A DNA stretch of 64,000 nt from Whalleya microplaca (taxonomy: Eukaryota; Ascomycota; Sordariomycetes; Xylariales; Xylariaceae), in the NCBI GenBank assembly GCA_022497155.1, contig MU385711.1:1178001-1242000 (forward strand). The letters run 5' to 3'. The notes beneath the pieces were generated by a model. It was given only the letters and a program-made list of their open reading frames with translations. It did not search any database and was not told the DNA's origin. The stretch's first letter is position 1. The number at the start of each line of letters is the position of its first letter. This document shows, piece after piece, positions 45,611 through 58,461 of this stretch. The translations under genes were made by a program, and so were the position numbers.

Positions 45611-47912
45611 TAGAGTTGAAGTGGTTACCACCACAATATACCTGACTCTAAGCCAAATTCCGCATACGCTTAAAAACCCTAAGTGATTTCATCCTATGTG
45701 AAGATATCAGTCAGTGCATAGAGGGATACCTTCGTCTGGATACCTCTTCTAATTGTTGCGCCTGTCACACGGCGATTGGAGCCAAGACCTGTCGTCGACC
45801 TTCAGACTTAGATTGAAACTTAGAACCATAAGCACCCTCAGAGGCCCTAGAGAACTATTAGTCAAATTGATATATTCCAAACCCTGAATCACAGCCCTTG
45901 TCACAGCGCCATATCATGAGGAATGCGGGCGTTCGTTGATACTTCATAGATCTAGCCCTAGGTATGGTTCAAAGGGGGCTTTTATATATAAATTGTAACA
46001 GCGATATATTCATTTGCATTTTACCACACACTGTAATCTATTACTTCATATGAGTTCATTGTCTTTTGCAACTCTCACTGTAATAAATCTTTCCTGCCAG
46101 TCGTGTGACTGGATATCGCGTTGAAAGGCAATAAGGGGTTCTACATATTAATGTGGTTCTTTATTGGGTCATCCTCAGATCTGATCTAAGTCGATGGAAC
46201 ACGATCCAGATCTACCTATCCCCAATCGGTTCAAACACTCCACGGTCTGACCCGCTGCAGGCTCTGAAGTCATCTCAAGACCTAAACTGACAATTGTTCC
46301 CAGAAATCCTTCTTATGAAGACTGTCCCATTTTCCGATAGCTATTAGATCAGTTCATGTCTAGTATATGTTGCATTCCGTCACAAGAGGTTCCTGCGTCG
46401 TATTTACTTGACTCGTGAACAGATTCAGATCTTCTGTATTCAGGCTGTAGACCGTCAACTCCGAAGAAGAGACATGCCAAGGCATGTTGTCTTTGCCTCA
46501 ATGGCATGTCTGTTACATCATATCATGATGTAGCTTTTCCAGACCCTAAAACAGCCATCAAGATTCCATTGAAATCTCCTGTTTGAGGCAAATCTCAACG
46601 CAACTATTCATGTACTCACTGTAGTCGTGACTAAAGAGTCTAGACCTAAAATCATCACGTTACTACAAAATTTCTAGAAGGTTTCTAGCGCTTACTCAAT
46701 CATATATCATGCCACTAAACAATCTGATTCATGGAAGCAGACGAAAATGCGTCCTAGTTCTGCTGGTCGGACACATGAGACCTCAACGACTAGATCGTTT
46801 CATTCTAGCTTCTCCTCCACTGGCCTAAAGCTGAGAAATGGCCCGGCCCGCATAACATGAAGTAACCATACGCCTACAAACGAGCTGGGTTCATCGATGA
46901 TCTGAAGAGTACAGCGAACCCAACAGGTCCACACCAGGGAAAATGTAACAGATAAGAGCTGATGACGGAATTCTTCCAATTCAAAACTATGAGGTATCTA
47001 TAAATGAAATAAAGTACAGTTCGGGTCAAAGTACACATCGTGGCAGCGATGAAAGAATCACACTTGTCACTCGGTGTTTCACTGCGAGTAGGTAGGTATT
47101 CAGTGTACCTATACCGCATAGTAAATATCCATTTGCATTTTGCTAGGTTGAGCCTAACTATATATGCGAAGTACTTCGCGTTGCAGCTTCAACTACCCTA
47201 GTCCAGATGGTTGGTGATGTTTGAGTCTTCTCGGGATCCTGATATTGTCATATTGTCAAGTCGCTCTTCAAAAGTGGCTACCCGTTAAGCAGAAGTAAGG
47301 GTTAAAAGGAAGACTTCTTTCTTTCCGTGGAGGAAATGGGACAGTATACTAGTCTTTGCGAATAAGTACATGACGCCTGTTCAATACATGTACCTAGGTA
47401 TTCGGTGTATAGATTGAAATATCAACTCGAATATGGATGATGTGATAATGCTGCCGTCATTGACTTTGGTACGTCCTAGACGGAAAATCTAGAGTCCGTC
47501 GGCCCGAAGACGGAGATAGGTAGCTGCCGGATCTTCCGGACTTAACAATCGTAAGAAGGTCACCTGATTGGAAGTCGCATCACTACATCACCATGCATTC
47601 CCCACCAACGAAGCTCAGCTCTAGTTTTTTTTTCATGATTTGAGTATTCTAAACTTATTCATGGTCATGACATGAGCAGCAGCATGGTACTCTTTCAATT
47701 CACGGTCGACAATCGCTCGTGATTGCAAAGGACCTCTTATCAATTGGCTCTGCTCAAATTTTGCCAGCTGACAGTGCCATCTAGGGATCCGGATTTAAGC
47801 TTGCTGACAATACGCCGTAATCTTTTTGCCAGCTCGATCCGGCCTACAAACCACCGTCACATCCGAACAGTCCTGTGCCCGTCGGTTTACTCCCGCGTAC
47901 AAATTTTCAAAG
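45611..47912. other. Intergenic, no gene seen
   Basis: About 2.3 kb between the transposable element and the DUF1279 gene. One TACCTAGGTA palindrome at 47391-47400. No supported frames. Confidence 0.45.
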
Positions 47913-48782
47913 ATGTTACGAGCTTATTCAAGCCTTTTTCGATCGAATGTTAGGTCCGCATTGGAGCCTATGCTCCGTCACGGGACAGCCGGCTTGGAGA
48001 GTCAAGTAGGGAGGCGAACATTTGCCTCGAGGTCGCCATTGCGAGCCCCGAGACTTACCCATTACGCAACTCCACGGCCGACCATATCGACTCTTGTTAC
48101 TAAAAACAAGAAGTCCCCACTACGGGCAACCCACCGTTCCTTCCATAAGACATCAAGATCACGGGGTGCAAAGCCCTCAAAAAATGCCACACCACAAGAA
48201 CCTCAAGGCCTCACTGCCAGGTTAAAGAAGCTTTCGAGGGAGTACGGTTGGGCAGCTGTAGGAGTATATCTTGGTCTAAGTGTGCTGGACTTCCCATTAT
48301 GCTTCTTGCTAGTCCGAGTAGTGGGGACCGAGAGGATCGGTTAGTCCTAGTGGCTTGAGCATGAGAGGAAATCACTCACAATGTATAGGTGAATTTGAAC
48401 ACTTCTTAGTCTCGAACATCAAGAGGTTAATACCGCAGTCCGTCCAAGACTTCTGGCATGAATACCGGGCTGCCCTGAAGAGGGCTGAAAGAGAACAACT
48501 AGGGAACGACGAGATCAGTGAACATGTTGAGATGGCAGGATGGGGAGTTGAGGAGGCCGAGGCGAGGCACAAGGCAGAAGCCAGTGAGTGTCTTAAAGCA
48601 ATATACTCCCCGCACTACTCACAAGATTATTAGGCCTTGGGACTCAACTGGCGCTTGCCTACGCCATTCACAAGAGTTTTATCTTCATACGAGTGCCCCT
48701 GACTGCCGCTGTCACGCCCAAAGTGGTCAAAGTGCTCCGCTCGTGGGGCTGGAATATTGGCAAGCGGTCTACCAAACGGTGA
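47913..48782 (+). CDS. Mitochondrial DUF1279 (FAM210-like) protein
   Basis: 256 residues from three exons (47913-48339, 48389-48583, 48634-48782) with 49- and 50-nt introns, all in frame. A mitochondrial presequence rich in Arg/Ser is seen at about residues 1-60 (MLRAYSSLFRSNVRSALEP, VGRRTFASRS). The DUF1279 core starts at LTARLKKLSREYGWAAVGVY, with membrane segment one (GVYLGLSVLDFPLCFLLVRV), the acidic linker WGVEEAEARHKAEAS and a final segment LGTQLALAYAIHKSFIFIRV, then TPKVVKVLRSWGWNIGKRS. FAM210 proteins sit in the inner mitochondrial membrane and influence mitochondrial translation in animals; the fungal role is not defined. The ATG at 47913 is used since the frame upstream breaks the presequence pattern. 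Confidence 0.87.
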
Positions 48783-49875
48783 GAAACGGCCCTTTCAAAA
48801 GACAAGGAGCCGGATACGTTTACAGCTGGATATCTTCGAGTCATGGGAAAGGTCTGGTGTACGCAAGTACCCAGGCAGCATTGTACGATTTCTCTGTAAG
48901 AGCATGTGTAAGCAGTATAACTATTAGATCCACTCCGCATAGAAATACCCGACAGTAGCGATGTTGAGCCTTAGCGTCTATTTTCTACATGTCCTATCCA
49001 ATGGCTTTACATTAAGGCGGAAGCTGGAAGCCGAAGGCATGACGTAGCTAGGAACGAAAAGGGCAAGCCGAAGGAGAAGTGCATGCAGACAACAAACTGA
49101 AGATGTAACAAGATAGGAGCCACGACTGGGATTGGCCTAAGCACAGGTATCAGTACTCGTACGGAGGCGCTACCATAGACGAGCATAAACAAGACTTTAC
49201 TACATAGTAGAGCGAGAGCGAGCCATGCCATAGCAGCTGAACCAACGGCTAGGCTCCACGCACATTCGATCTTGCGATTTTAAACTCCATAAGCGCTGTC
49301 TTACTTATTAAGTTGGCAGTAAGCGCAGCAACCCCGGGATGTCTTTTGCCTAGTCAGGCCTACGGGAAGTGTTGAAACTCCGACCTTACTATTCGTCAAG
49401 CAGTCTAAACTCCGCCCATACACTCCGACAGGCAGTCTAGAACTGCTAGATTCGCCTGGCAGGGTGGGAACTAATCCGAAAGCAACGGGTGTATTTCCAT
49501 TCTTGGAAAAAACGACGTCAGTTGCACAGTTGGTCTACGCGATATGTATGGTCTGCTTTACGAAGGAAAGACCGCGATTGTGGTCTGGTACTTGCCATGC
49601 CGTGAAATTTATTATATAGGGCCTACGGTCTACAGCCGTCCTGTCCAAGTAGTCCTGTTCATTAAGGTTTGGCTAATTTGGTGATTCACATCTTCCTTGC
49701 CTAGGTCGGTGGATCGTTGTGCGTACACAGCCATTGGGCTTGTCTGCCGCGAGTCTTCGTGGGTCTTTAGATGGTAGATCAACCAACTCCAAGACGATTT
49801 TAACCCAATTTATTCCCCTAACCCCGCTTAGAAGCTGGTGCCGATTTTATGGAGTATCGTCGGCACCAACAAAAG
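48783..49875. other. Intergenic, no gene seen
   Basis: About 1.1 kb to the left arm of the next inverted-repeat element. No recognisable coding or structural features. Confidence 0.45.
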
Positions 49876-50344
49876 CGCCCCACCTACAATTCCCTTTATG
49901 ATTTCCTAGAATTCCCTTTACCCACTTAAGTACAGGGCTGTCATACGCTGACATAAATGTCCAGCCAGACTAGTACGGAGATTAATGTCTAGCCGTATCG
50001 ATCCGTGTAAATCCAATATATTAAATTACGATCCGTAAATATCTGGTTATATAGCTGTTTTATACTTTATTAAAACTATTCGCGTACGATCTTAAGGCAA
50101 ATAGGTAGCCTCTTTTCGATATTATCGCTTAATAGCTATTTAATCTTACGTTATTTAGAAAAAATCGAATATTTATATATAAAGAAATATTATATGCGGC
50201 CGGTCGGTTATAAAAATACGCGACAGGTGCCTTTAGCGCGTATATTATTAACATCTTATCTACATACCCTAAGCAGATACTAATTTGGAGGCTGTAGAAA
50301 CAAGGGAATTCTAGGAAATCATGAAGGGAATTGTAGGTGGGGCG
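49876..50344. mobile_element. Inverted-repeat element with AT-rich, RIP-like interior
   Basis: Ends are inverted 43-bp repeats (49876-49918 and 50302-50344; CGCCCCACCTACAATTCCCT outward end) with one mismatch. The 380-bp interior is very AT-rich: TpA is abundant, CpA and TpG are rare, and CpG is kept, which is the signature of repeat-induced point mutation. No open frame. Similarity of the flanks just outside the arms is imperfect, so the target-site duplication could not be fixed. Probably a MITE or a deleted DNA transposon. Confidence 0.7.
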
Positions 50345-50367
50345 AACAAAAGGTGTCAAGGAACATC

Positions 50368-50417
50368 AGAGATGTAATTCAGAGATGTAATTCAGAGATG
50401 TAATTCAGAGATGTAAT
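50368..50417. repeat. 13-bp tandem repeat
   Basis: Nearly four direct copies of AGAGATGTAATTC (50368-50380, 50381-50393, 50394-50406 and a partial copy), 24 bp from the right arm of the inverted-repeat element. Slippage-type minisatellite; no function suggested. Confidence 0.85.
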
Positions 50418-52221
50418 ACTCGACTACCCCCACAAGATGCCTAGAGATGCGGCATCTAAAAGCTCACAAAGGGGATGGTTTGTTATGCGTCTGTGGCTAT
50501 ACGTCTGTGCTGGTGCACACGGTGGTTCGAATCTCCTGCTATGTGATGTCGATATTTACAGACTGGTAGGCCAGGAGTTGCCCGAAAACCGCGCGAGCTA
50601 TGCGCAGATCACCGAAATGAGATGACTGAACCCGACTATGTGGGAGGAACAATTAAATAAAGTTTGATTGAAACCTTCGGCATGCAACGTGATCAGTCAA
50701 CTCCCCCACGCTGACCCTCTGTGGATCACATGAGATCGACGACATCGGATGAGATTTTGATTATTATTATCCTATCATTTGCAGGCGTCACCCTTACACA
50801 CATACGCAGTACAGGTTACCCCTGATATAATGTTCGATTCCGTTGTGGGGAGATACAACGGAAAACGACCCGTTACAAAGCAATTGATGTTTAATATTGA
50901 CAAGGTCAGCCAAAGTAGTTTAAGGCACAGATCTTATAGTAAAAAGCATATGTATATTGTTATTCGGGATTTGTGAACAAACGCCTAAATTTACTAGAAG
51001 CGGCTACTGACTATCATTACTACAGGGGGTAACCCGTATACCCATTCGTCTCAACAGGCTACCGCTAAGTCACAATACATTCATTCAGTAAGGTTTCGTA
51101 TTGAGTTTACCGCGAGTTTGGTCCATTTAGTTTAATTCTGTTGATAGCAAGCGACGGATTCTGCCCGCAGGTCACGCCACGTCTGTGATTGCTGAGTTTT
51201 GAGTATGGCCTTGAAGGCATACATACGAAGTATTGAGCAATCTAAAATAATCTGGAGGAATCTGGAGGGATCTGGAGGATCGACCGATTGAGAATATTCA
51301 AGCCTCACCGCAAAGTAAGGCTTGAAACAAGTGGCAGAGCAAGGGCTCCTACTTACGCACTAGTCCTATACACTTCAGACTAACAAGCACTAGGGACTTC
51401 CTCATTCAGCCCATTTCTGTGGCCACAGACAACTAACTCAGAAAGTCCAGCGAAATGACAGACGTGTCAAGGAAATCAGATTTGATTTACCTGACTCGTG
51501 AAATCTATGGCTTATTACATCAGTTACTCAAACAAAGCCGGCACACAGCCACATCTGACACGTTTTGACAAGGACTATTTCCAAAGGACTGGAATATCGA
51601 TACGATTCATGATGAGATCCCAATTCCAAGGGAATGGAAAGGGAGGGCCAGTGCCTAGATCCTTATCGCCTCGAAGTCACTCGCGACCTAAGAGCTACAC
51701 GAATTACGCAGATAGTTCCGTTCAAGTACTTTACTCGTTGTCATATATCAGCCGATACATAAGTCATTGCCCAAAGTTGCAAATAAAGTTTTACACGTAA
51801 AAGCTCATTTAGATTGTCAAAGTTAACCTTACCCACATGTACTTTCTCAACGAGGTACTCAGGAGCTATCCTTGCCTTAAATCATGGCATATGCATATAT
51901 ATGTTCAATCCTTCCCACTCGACGATATCCTCGTTTTTACTCATCCCGAAACCCCGAAGCACACCCGTTAAACCAGTCAACTCTCTATACTCCTCTACAG
52001 AAGGCTTTAGTTGATCAACATCACAGGACGTGTCTACCGAATAGCGTCAATCCATTTTATATATAGTAAGACGTTAGTGGCGTGGGCTGAACTGATCCCG
52101 GGCCTTTGACGATCGATCGTACGTCCCCTGAGCCGTTGCATGCTCCGTGTCACCCCTGCTAACCAGCTAGATAGCCACCTGTTTGATATATCGGTCCGAG
52201 AGTTGACTATTACTTATATCA
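50418..52221. other. Intergenic, no confident gene
   Basis: About 1.8 kb with only short frames. A triplet of GAATCTGGAGG-like units (51252-51281) forms a small degenerate tandem repeat. A GGTTCGAATC sequence at 50524 resembles a tRNA B box, but no cloverleaf can be folded. Confidence 0.4.
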
Positions 52222-52713
52222 ATGCACACCGCATCAACCGCAACCATGATCTCTGATGGTTATATCACGATCAATGGTCATCACTCGCCTAGCCATCTTC
52301 TACCGAGTTTGCAAGGTTTCTCTGTGTCACCCAATCAACCAACCTGGGCACCAACATCACATATTGAATCACATATTACATCACCAACGTTCAACCACTT
52401 TAGCATGAGTCCTTATCCTCAGAACGGCGGATCTTCTCCTCAAACCATCAACAGTGACGTGATCTATGCATTGGATATAGCAAGGGATAGCCCAGAAGGG
52501 GCAGAAAGTCCAGTGGTCATGAAGCTACTCAATGCGGCTCTTGATGAAATATGGTTGAAGGTTATGAGGCAACCTAATTATGTCATGACGAGGGATGAGT
52601 TCGCAGTGTTCAACTACTTCCAACACCGATTTGTGAACAACAAGTTAGCCATTGCTGCAAGGAGGAGGTATTGGGATAATACCACCGGAGACGAGGAACC
52701 AATCTACCACTGA
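52222..52713 (+). CDS. Conserved hypothetical fungal protein
   Basis: Single-exon protein of 163 residues. The N-terminal half is Ser/Pro/His-rich and probably disordered. The C-terminal half is helical with KLLNAALDEIWLKVMRQPNY, then VMTRDEFAVFNYFQHRF and AIAARRRYWDN, a pattern I recall from short uncharacterised filamentous-fungal proteins, some of which are nuclear. No catalytic or metal-binding residues stand out. An alternative start is at 52246. No neighbours close by. Confidence 0.68.
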   Translation: MHTASTATMISDGYITINGHHSPSHLLPSLQGFSVSPNQPTWAPTSHIESHITSPTFNHFSMSPYPQNGGSSPQTINSDVIYALDIARDSPEGAESPVVMKLLNAALDEIWLKVMRQPNYVMTRDEFAVFNYFQHRFVNNKLAIAARRRYWDNTTGDEEPIYH

Positions 52714-55162
52714 GAGAGACGTTGCAACGACGTATTAGTGCTACCTGTCAAGAGTACGCTGCTCCATTCTTGGTCAAATCTACCCTGTCTTACTAACTAT
52801 TTTACAGCCTATCCAGTATTCATCGGCTTAGTTAAATGGTTGCCATCTGTATAGATGGGCGGCACAGTTTTCATTGAGAACATTCCTGAGGATACAGCCA
52901 TGCACCGCACGAAATTCCCCATCAGTATCATCAACTCAATCTGAAAAAGAAGCATCCATGTCGAATTTTCGGCTTTGCTTAATACAACTAACATGATCGT
53001 CACACGTCATTGTCAATGAAATTCATATATCCGCTGGGCCTGGTATCCAACTATCCCTATCCTACATGCTGATGTTAGTCGGATTCGGTGTTATCTGAAG
53101 ATCATATTACGATTTCAGCACACTCGATCAAGGGACTGAAACTTGAAGTATCAGGCAGTTCTATAGACCGGTCTAGAGGCCCCTAGAACTGTGCAATACA
53201 CGAATATGCCGATGAAAACTTATCGCGATGGCACAGAATTCTTCTTTGAAAGAAGCTCTAGCTACGGGACGACAAATCAGGTTTTCCACTTTGACGAATC
53301 AAACGAAGAGCTGTCATTCGGGTACATGCCAGACGCCAGATTCTGGTTCCGGAATGCAATGGATGTCTCGGAACGTGATGGATGTGAGCAGCACTGCGGA
53401 GTTTAACTTTAAAAGAGTGGCGAACAAGGAGATAATCAAATTTGGTTCAGCTATCGGGTCTAAAAGTCTCTACGGACTTACTATTGAGCCTGTCGGCTTA
53501 TGTTGTTGCCACGGCCCCCAATCCGCAAGTGTTATTAGATAAGGGGCAACGTATACGTTTGAAAGAATGTCCCTGATATGTAGGGTCTCTACGGACCTAG
53601 ATACCCAATGAGTATTCTTATTTGAAAGAGTTTTATAAAACACCTATCTAATTCTATTAGCTCGTAGTTAGTGATCAACTTTATTCTCAGATCGTATGTT
53701 TTCACTCTTTAGAATCACTTCTTTTCTCTTTAGTCCCAACCTGTCAAAGAATTCTAACGTTGCGGGATTAGAGTTCAGCTATGGACGGACTAGGTCGGTG
53801 TCAAAACCAACACAGAGCATCAGATCCTTATACCGGCACCATTTACCTGCCGCGTATCGTGTGATGTATTACGTGTATAGGTTACCCCTTATATCTGAGA
53901 TAGTGTCAAATTCCGTCGTCCTCTCCACGGCGGAATCTAATATCATTTCAGGAAGTGATCTGTATAACGGCGCCGTAAGTTTTCACACGTCACGGAAGCG
54001 AGTCAGTTGACACAACAGCCCGTCCGGCGAACAAATTCGGTAGACAGACACGTGGCTACTGCATACTAATGCAAGTAAAGCCGGAAGTATGGGCCCCTCC
54101 AGCGAGATGTCGTAGATGTCGTACGATTAATCGACGGCTAGTCATATTAGGGGTCCAACTACGTACTATATTCTATGGCATATATATACCCCAAAGCCAT
54201 GAAACCTTATTCTAAGACTAGCTACGGAAGGCATTGACGAGTGGTGGCGGGGAAAGACACTACGGCATGATGCGTTCATACCTACCCTCCGCTGCTGTTT
54301 AGTCTTTAAGAGAGGTCGTGGCCTTCAACGTGGATGCCTGTGAATGGAGCTTCTAGATCGTTCTATAATGAGGCTCGACATATAAGGGTGCTAAGATCGT
54401 CGGTGGCTAGGAGTATTATTCTGTCGACGCCGAGTACGATAGCGAGATATATGGTGTGGTATACCGTATTATTGGCAACTGGCTTCTCTACAACGTTACG
54501 GTCAGTTAAAATAGGGAACTCCACAGAAGTCTGGGCTACTGCTCATTGGCCACGAATCTCAAGTTCTGTGAGGCGCAGTTCACGAACCGCAGAATGCCCA
54601 ATCATGAAGAGGAAAATGATGATAATTGATGTTAGCTAGTTGATGGCCGAAGGCTAGATATATAGATGTGCATTAACTGTAAAAGGTAGGTATTAAGGCC
54701 ACTATGAAGCTAATGTCAACCTAACCATCAACGGTTTCTCATCTAAGCCGTAGATTTTCCGTGTAGGGCCATAACCACAATCATGACTCGTTTGCGACTC
54801 TTTTAACTGATAAAATCAATCGGTATACACCACAGAGTTGATAACTGGTGCTCAAGAGCCAATGGGTTAGGAAAAAAGGTACAAAGTACACTAGGCTGAA
54901 CCCGCAAGCCACAGATTGACGTTGTTCCTGACGATCGCCAATGTGCCAAGAGGACAACTGCATGGCACTACCATCTGATCGGATCGCTCAATGCTACATT
55001 AATATGGTTGGGAAAGATCAATATATATTGATAAATATTGACTTCTCAAACTTCATTTTGTGTACCTTTCAAAATATTTTCAACCATCGTCGCCAACGGA
55101 CTGTTTCTATGCTTTAACGCCAAACGCCTCGCTCTCAGGGTATATTGTACAAAAAATTCAAA
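52714..55162. other. Intergenic, no confident gene
   Basis: About 2.4 kb. Plus-strand frames at 53191-53542, 53696-54010 and 54334-54639 have no recognisable domain and contain frame breaks between them; they may be remnants or chance. Confidence 0.4.
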
Positions 55163-56023
55163 TCATGCTTCACCATTGTCCGGAATCCCCGAGACGACCT
55201 CGGCCCTCTGCAGGAAACTTCTCGAATCCGCATCCCTGATGCCCTGAAGGAAGAGGTTCGCCATCTTTTGGTAGCCCGCGTCATTCGGGTGCGTGCCGTC
55301 GACCAATTCGTCGGCAGTAGGGCCCCCGGTGCCCTGCATATCGACGAGCACGAGCGCCTTGCCCGCGAGCTGCAGCTCCATCGTCAGCGACTTGAGCTGG
55401 GTGTTGAAGCTGGTAGTGCGGGTCTGAGCGTCAGCGTTCCCATTCACGAGCAACGTAGACAGGACAATGGCCGCGCGCGGCGACTTGTCGAACACGTCGT
55501 TCAGCAGGGTACGCATGCGGTTCCCGGCGTTGGGGATGTCGACATTTTGCAGGCAGTCGTTAGTGCCCACGTTGACGAGGACTAGGTTGGGCTTGAGGTT
55601 CGGCACGGAGGCATCCGCCTTCTCGCGCACTTGGTCCACGATGAAGCCCGGCCAGCCCTCCGTGTCGTTGTCCTTCATCGTGCCGTTCGGCTTTGAGCCG
55701 ACCATGTTCACGGTGTTGCCGGCGTTCACTAGGGCTGTGCGCAGGTCTGATCGGTATCCGTTCCCATCTGTGGAGCCTTCCCCGAAGGTGATAGAGGCGC
55801 CGAGCGCCATGATTCGCAGAGGCAAGCCTCCTGCAACGGAAGTCGTCGCCGCGTCATCTCTTGGAAGTATGCTCCCGCCATTTGGCTCTAGAGATCGAGG
55901 TATAACTAGTCCTGGGTGGTGTTAGGAAGGAAGTACAGCAAGATACTTCAGGAAGCTCTTACCATTGACTAAGCTTGAACTACACGACACTATGCACCAC
56001 AGAAGGTTCTTGTTGATAAACAT
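55163..56023 (-). CDS. Secreted SGNH/GDSL-type esterase (CE3-like)
   Basis: 269 residues from two exons (55963-56023, 55163-55911; 51-nt intron, CCTAAC branch site, frame kept). The N-terminus is a signal peptide (LLWCIVSCSSSLVNG). Blocks of the SGNH hydrolase family are seen in order: block I ALGASITFGEGS (catalytic Ser in GxS), a Gly in KPNGTMKDND, block III VNVGTNDCLQN (Asn) and block V DGTHPNDAGY (Asp and His). The GASITFG form of block I is common in fungal CE3-type acetyl-xylan esterases and cellulose-associated lipase/esterases. It probably removes acetyl groups from plant polysaccharides outside the cell. The exact substrate is unproven and no carbohydrate-binding module is present. 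Confidence 0.88.
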
Positions 56024-57988
56024 TTTTAAGTTGGTTGGGTCGATGTTGAAACAAGGATGAGTTCGGGTCTGTCCCAGAGCTCTCTGGTATGGCAAGTCTT
56101 GGCTTGTTATATACTATTACGGCAAGAGGCCTCGACCACTACCTAGAAGCTGATCAGACATTGACTCTGCGATCACGGAAAGCTTGGCACTCACTAATGG
56201 TCTTTTAGGTGCTTGGGCTGATGTCTCAGAGCCCATGTCCCTCCTGAATGGAGTGGGTCGGGCGACTACAGTTACAAGAGACCCCATGCCACACATCACC
56301 TGATAGCCTATTAATGGCTATAGTTTCCTGCCTTTGGGGATGAGCACAGGGTTCCGAGATCTAGAGGGTCATGGCGGTGCTTAGGCCCTCCGAGTTGCGA
56401 TGAACGCGGCCGAGATGCTGCGGCGTAGTTTAATTATTATGTCTCATCCTCTCCTCTCCTCGATAGCGCTCGTAGATCGTACTCTCTTGCGGCCTAGAGG
56501 AGTGGCTTTGACACGCAGCAATGGCGTGCGAGCGTGGTCCGAGAAGTCATTCTAGACTCGGCTGACAGGTTATTATCAATGTAGGTAACCGAGCTTCCCC
56601 ATGCGCATTATTACATGTTAGGAAACCTTAATACTGTTGTGAACGAAGTCTATCCTATCATTATAGCATACTACCTTCCAATTGACATACATAGAGCTGT
56701 TGTGCTCTACTTAGTCTAGTTCGGAAAGGCTAAATTTCTAGCTCCGTGACCATGGGAATGTTTTATAAGCTTTCTGAAACCTCGATTTGGTATTATGAGA
56801 TAGACGACAAAGCCATATTGACCATGGATCGAAGTTCCGAGACCCCCTTGAGCTTGTCTTCATGGGCCTGTTCTCGCAGGGATGTATGTGTATTACCATT
56901 TTAGGAAAATTACCCCCGTATCTGTCGCATGCATGTCGCAAGCCATCCCCCAGAGCTGGATCAGCATGATCTGATGATCTACGGCACGTATCTCGTTGAT
57001 TTGCCGATAAAAATCCACTCGGCTACAGTTACACGTAATATCTTTCTCATACCAACGATATAAACATTGTCAACAAGGAAAAACAAGCAAAATATCTTCT
57101 TGAGTATGGGAATATCAAGAACAACTCTTTCTCTTGAAACATCTGTCTTCGTGACCCTGGACTGTGTTTAATATCCCCCGGATGCTGCCGACGTCAGCAA
57201 TACGAACTCTTGCATGGGTGTCTTGCCGAAGTCTTCAAGAGACTAGACCGCCAATGGAGAGATCATGATCTTATGGACAAATTAGCAATCGCACTACTGC
57301 GTATGGTCACTCGTGGCTTGCACGCGTCTGCAAGCATGAGGACTTCATCTGACTTCTCGAGCGGCCGGCCATTGAGCCTCATCCTCCTTGGCAACCCTCT
57401 ATTAATAGAGATTAGTGCTTAGTCGTACAGACTTTACGTGCATAGATAATGCCGTGCGACGAGGAGACCAATTGAAGACGTCTCCGATCTACAGAGGAGG
57501 CTCCAGTGAGGACAACGAAAACAAAAAACCTGGTACAGCTTCGATTTACCCGAACCCGTTTCTGTGATCTAAATCTCACTTACAATGGTACTAGCAAATC
57601 CTAGCGCTCCCTAATAAACCTCCTAAAACACATGTATACTAGCACGGGATATTTTTTTCTACTAGTTTGAGATGCTATTCTTGTACTTATGTAAAGGCTC
57701 GTTTATAACTGCCCTTGTTATGGTCGGTTCGAACAGCTTTGCTGGGTCGCATTGTGGGAACAACATCAAAACGACCACTGTTTGAGGCATCCCATGAGCA
57801 AGTCACATTATATCTCTCTACTAGGTAGCACGTTCATCACATTACAGCATCGTTAATTGGTGACAAATATGCATGCGTGTGTAGCACTCGCATATGGAGA
57901 AACATCAACTGCCGGGGACCGTGCGACACGGTTATTTCTTTAGTGACACTATTTCCGGCTACTGTTGACACGATTCCACAGAGAAGCC
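56024..57988. other. Intergenic, no gene seen
   Basis: About 2 kb, including the esterase promoter at the left end. A C/T-rich stretch lies at about 56444-56462. No supported frame. Confidence 0.45.
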
Positions 57989-58461
57989 TCACTTCTTCTG
58001 GTCCCCCAGATTGTTCTGCACAGTACCGCCAATAGCCCCCTTGTCTGTAAACTGCTTGCCAATCGGGCCATTTTTGCTGAACGGTCCGCCAACCTTCTCC
58101 GCCGTGCCTCCGAGGGCACCTTGAGTCTGTCGTGAGGTATTACGTTAGCGCAGTCCGTCTCATTATACTCGTCCCAAGGCTCTGTGCGCATACCGTGAAT
58201 TGCTTGCCAATGGCGCCGGAAGAGTCGAAGGCTGAAGTCCCCGTGCCCGTCGTCTTCTCGCCGGCAGGCTCCTGTAATTGTGATGAGCGGTTGCGCCATA
58301 TGATGAGCTCAGTCTAAGGAATAGCCTACTTTCGATATTGCTTGCTCGTGGATGCCGCCGCTGAACTCGGTGTTGGGCATGGCGGAGGACGCGCCCTTCA
58401 AGGCGGCTTTGGCGGACTCATCGCCGTCGACTTGCCCTGGACGATATCCTGATGATGACAT
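57989..58461 (-). CDS. Small hydrophilic repeat protein, stress-type
   Basis: 115 residues from three exons (58330-58461, 58194-58271, 57989-58126; introns 58 and 67 nt, both phase 0). It starts MSSSGYRPGQVDGDESAKAA and has no hydrophobic segment or cysteine. The motif GAIGKQFT occurs at the end of exon 2 and PIGKQFT again in exon 3, followed by DKGAIGGTVQNN; GALGGTAEKVGGPF is a related unit. So it is built from repeated Gly/Gln/Phe-rich modules. The composition recalls LEA- or CsbD-like desiccation and conidial proteins of ascomycetes, but that is inference. All junctions are canonical (GTAGGC, GTATGC, CAG). Confidence 0.72.

Noticed and set aside
50450..50560. Possible tRNA at GGTTCGAATC
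   Set aside because: The arms beside the motif cannot form a T stem, and no acceptor stem partner was found.
50779..54010. Weak similarity between 50800-50880 and 53870-53940 (GGTTACCCCT, ATTCCGT blocks)
   Set aside because: Only a few short shared blocks; not enough to call a repeat family by eye.
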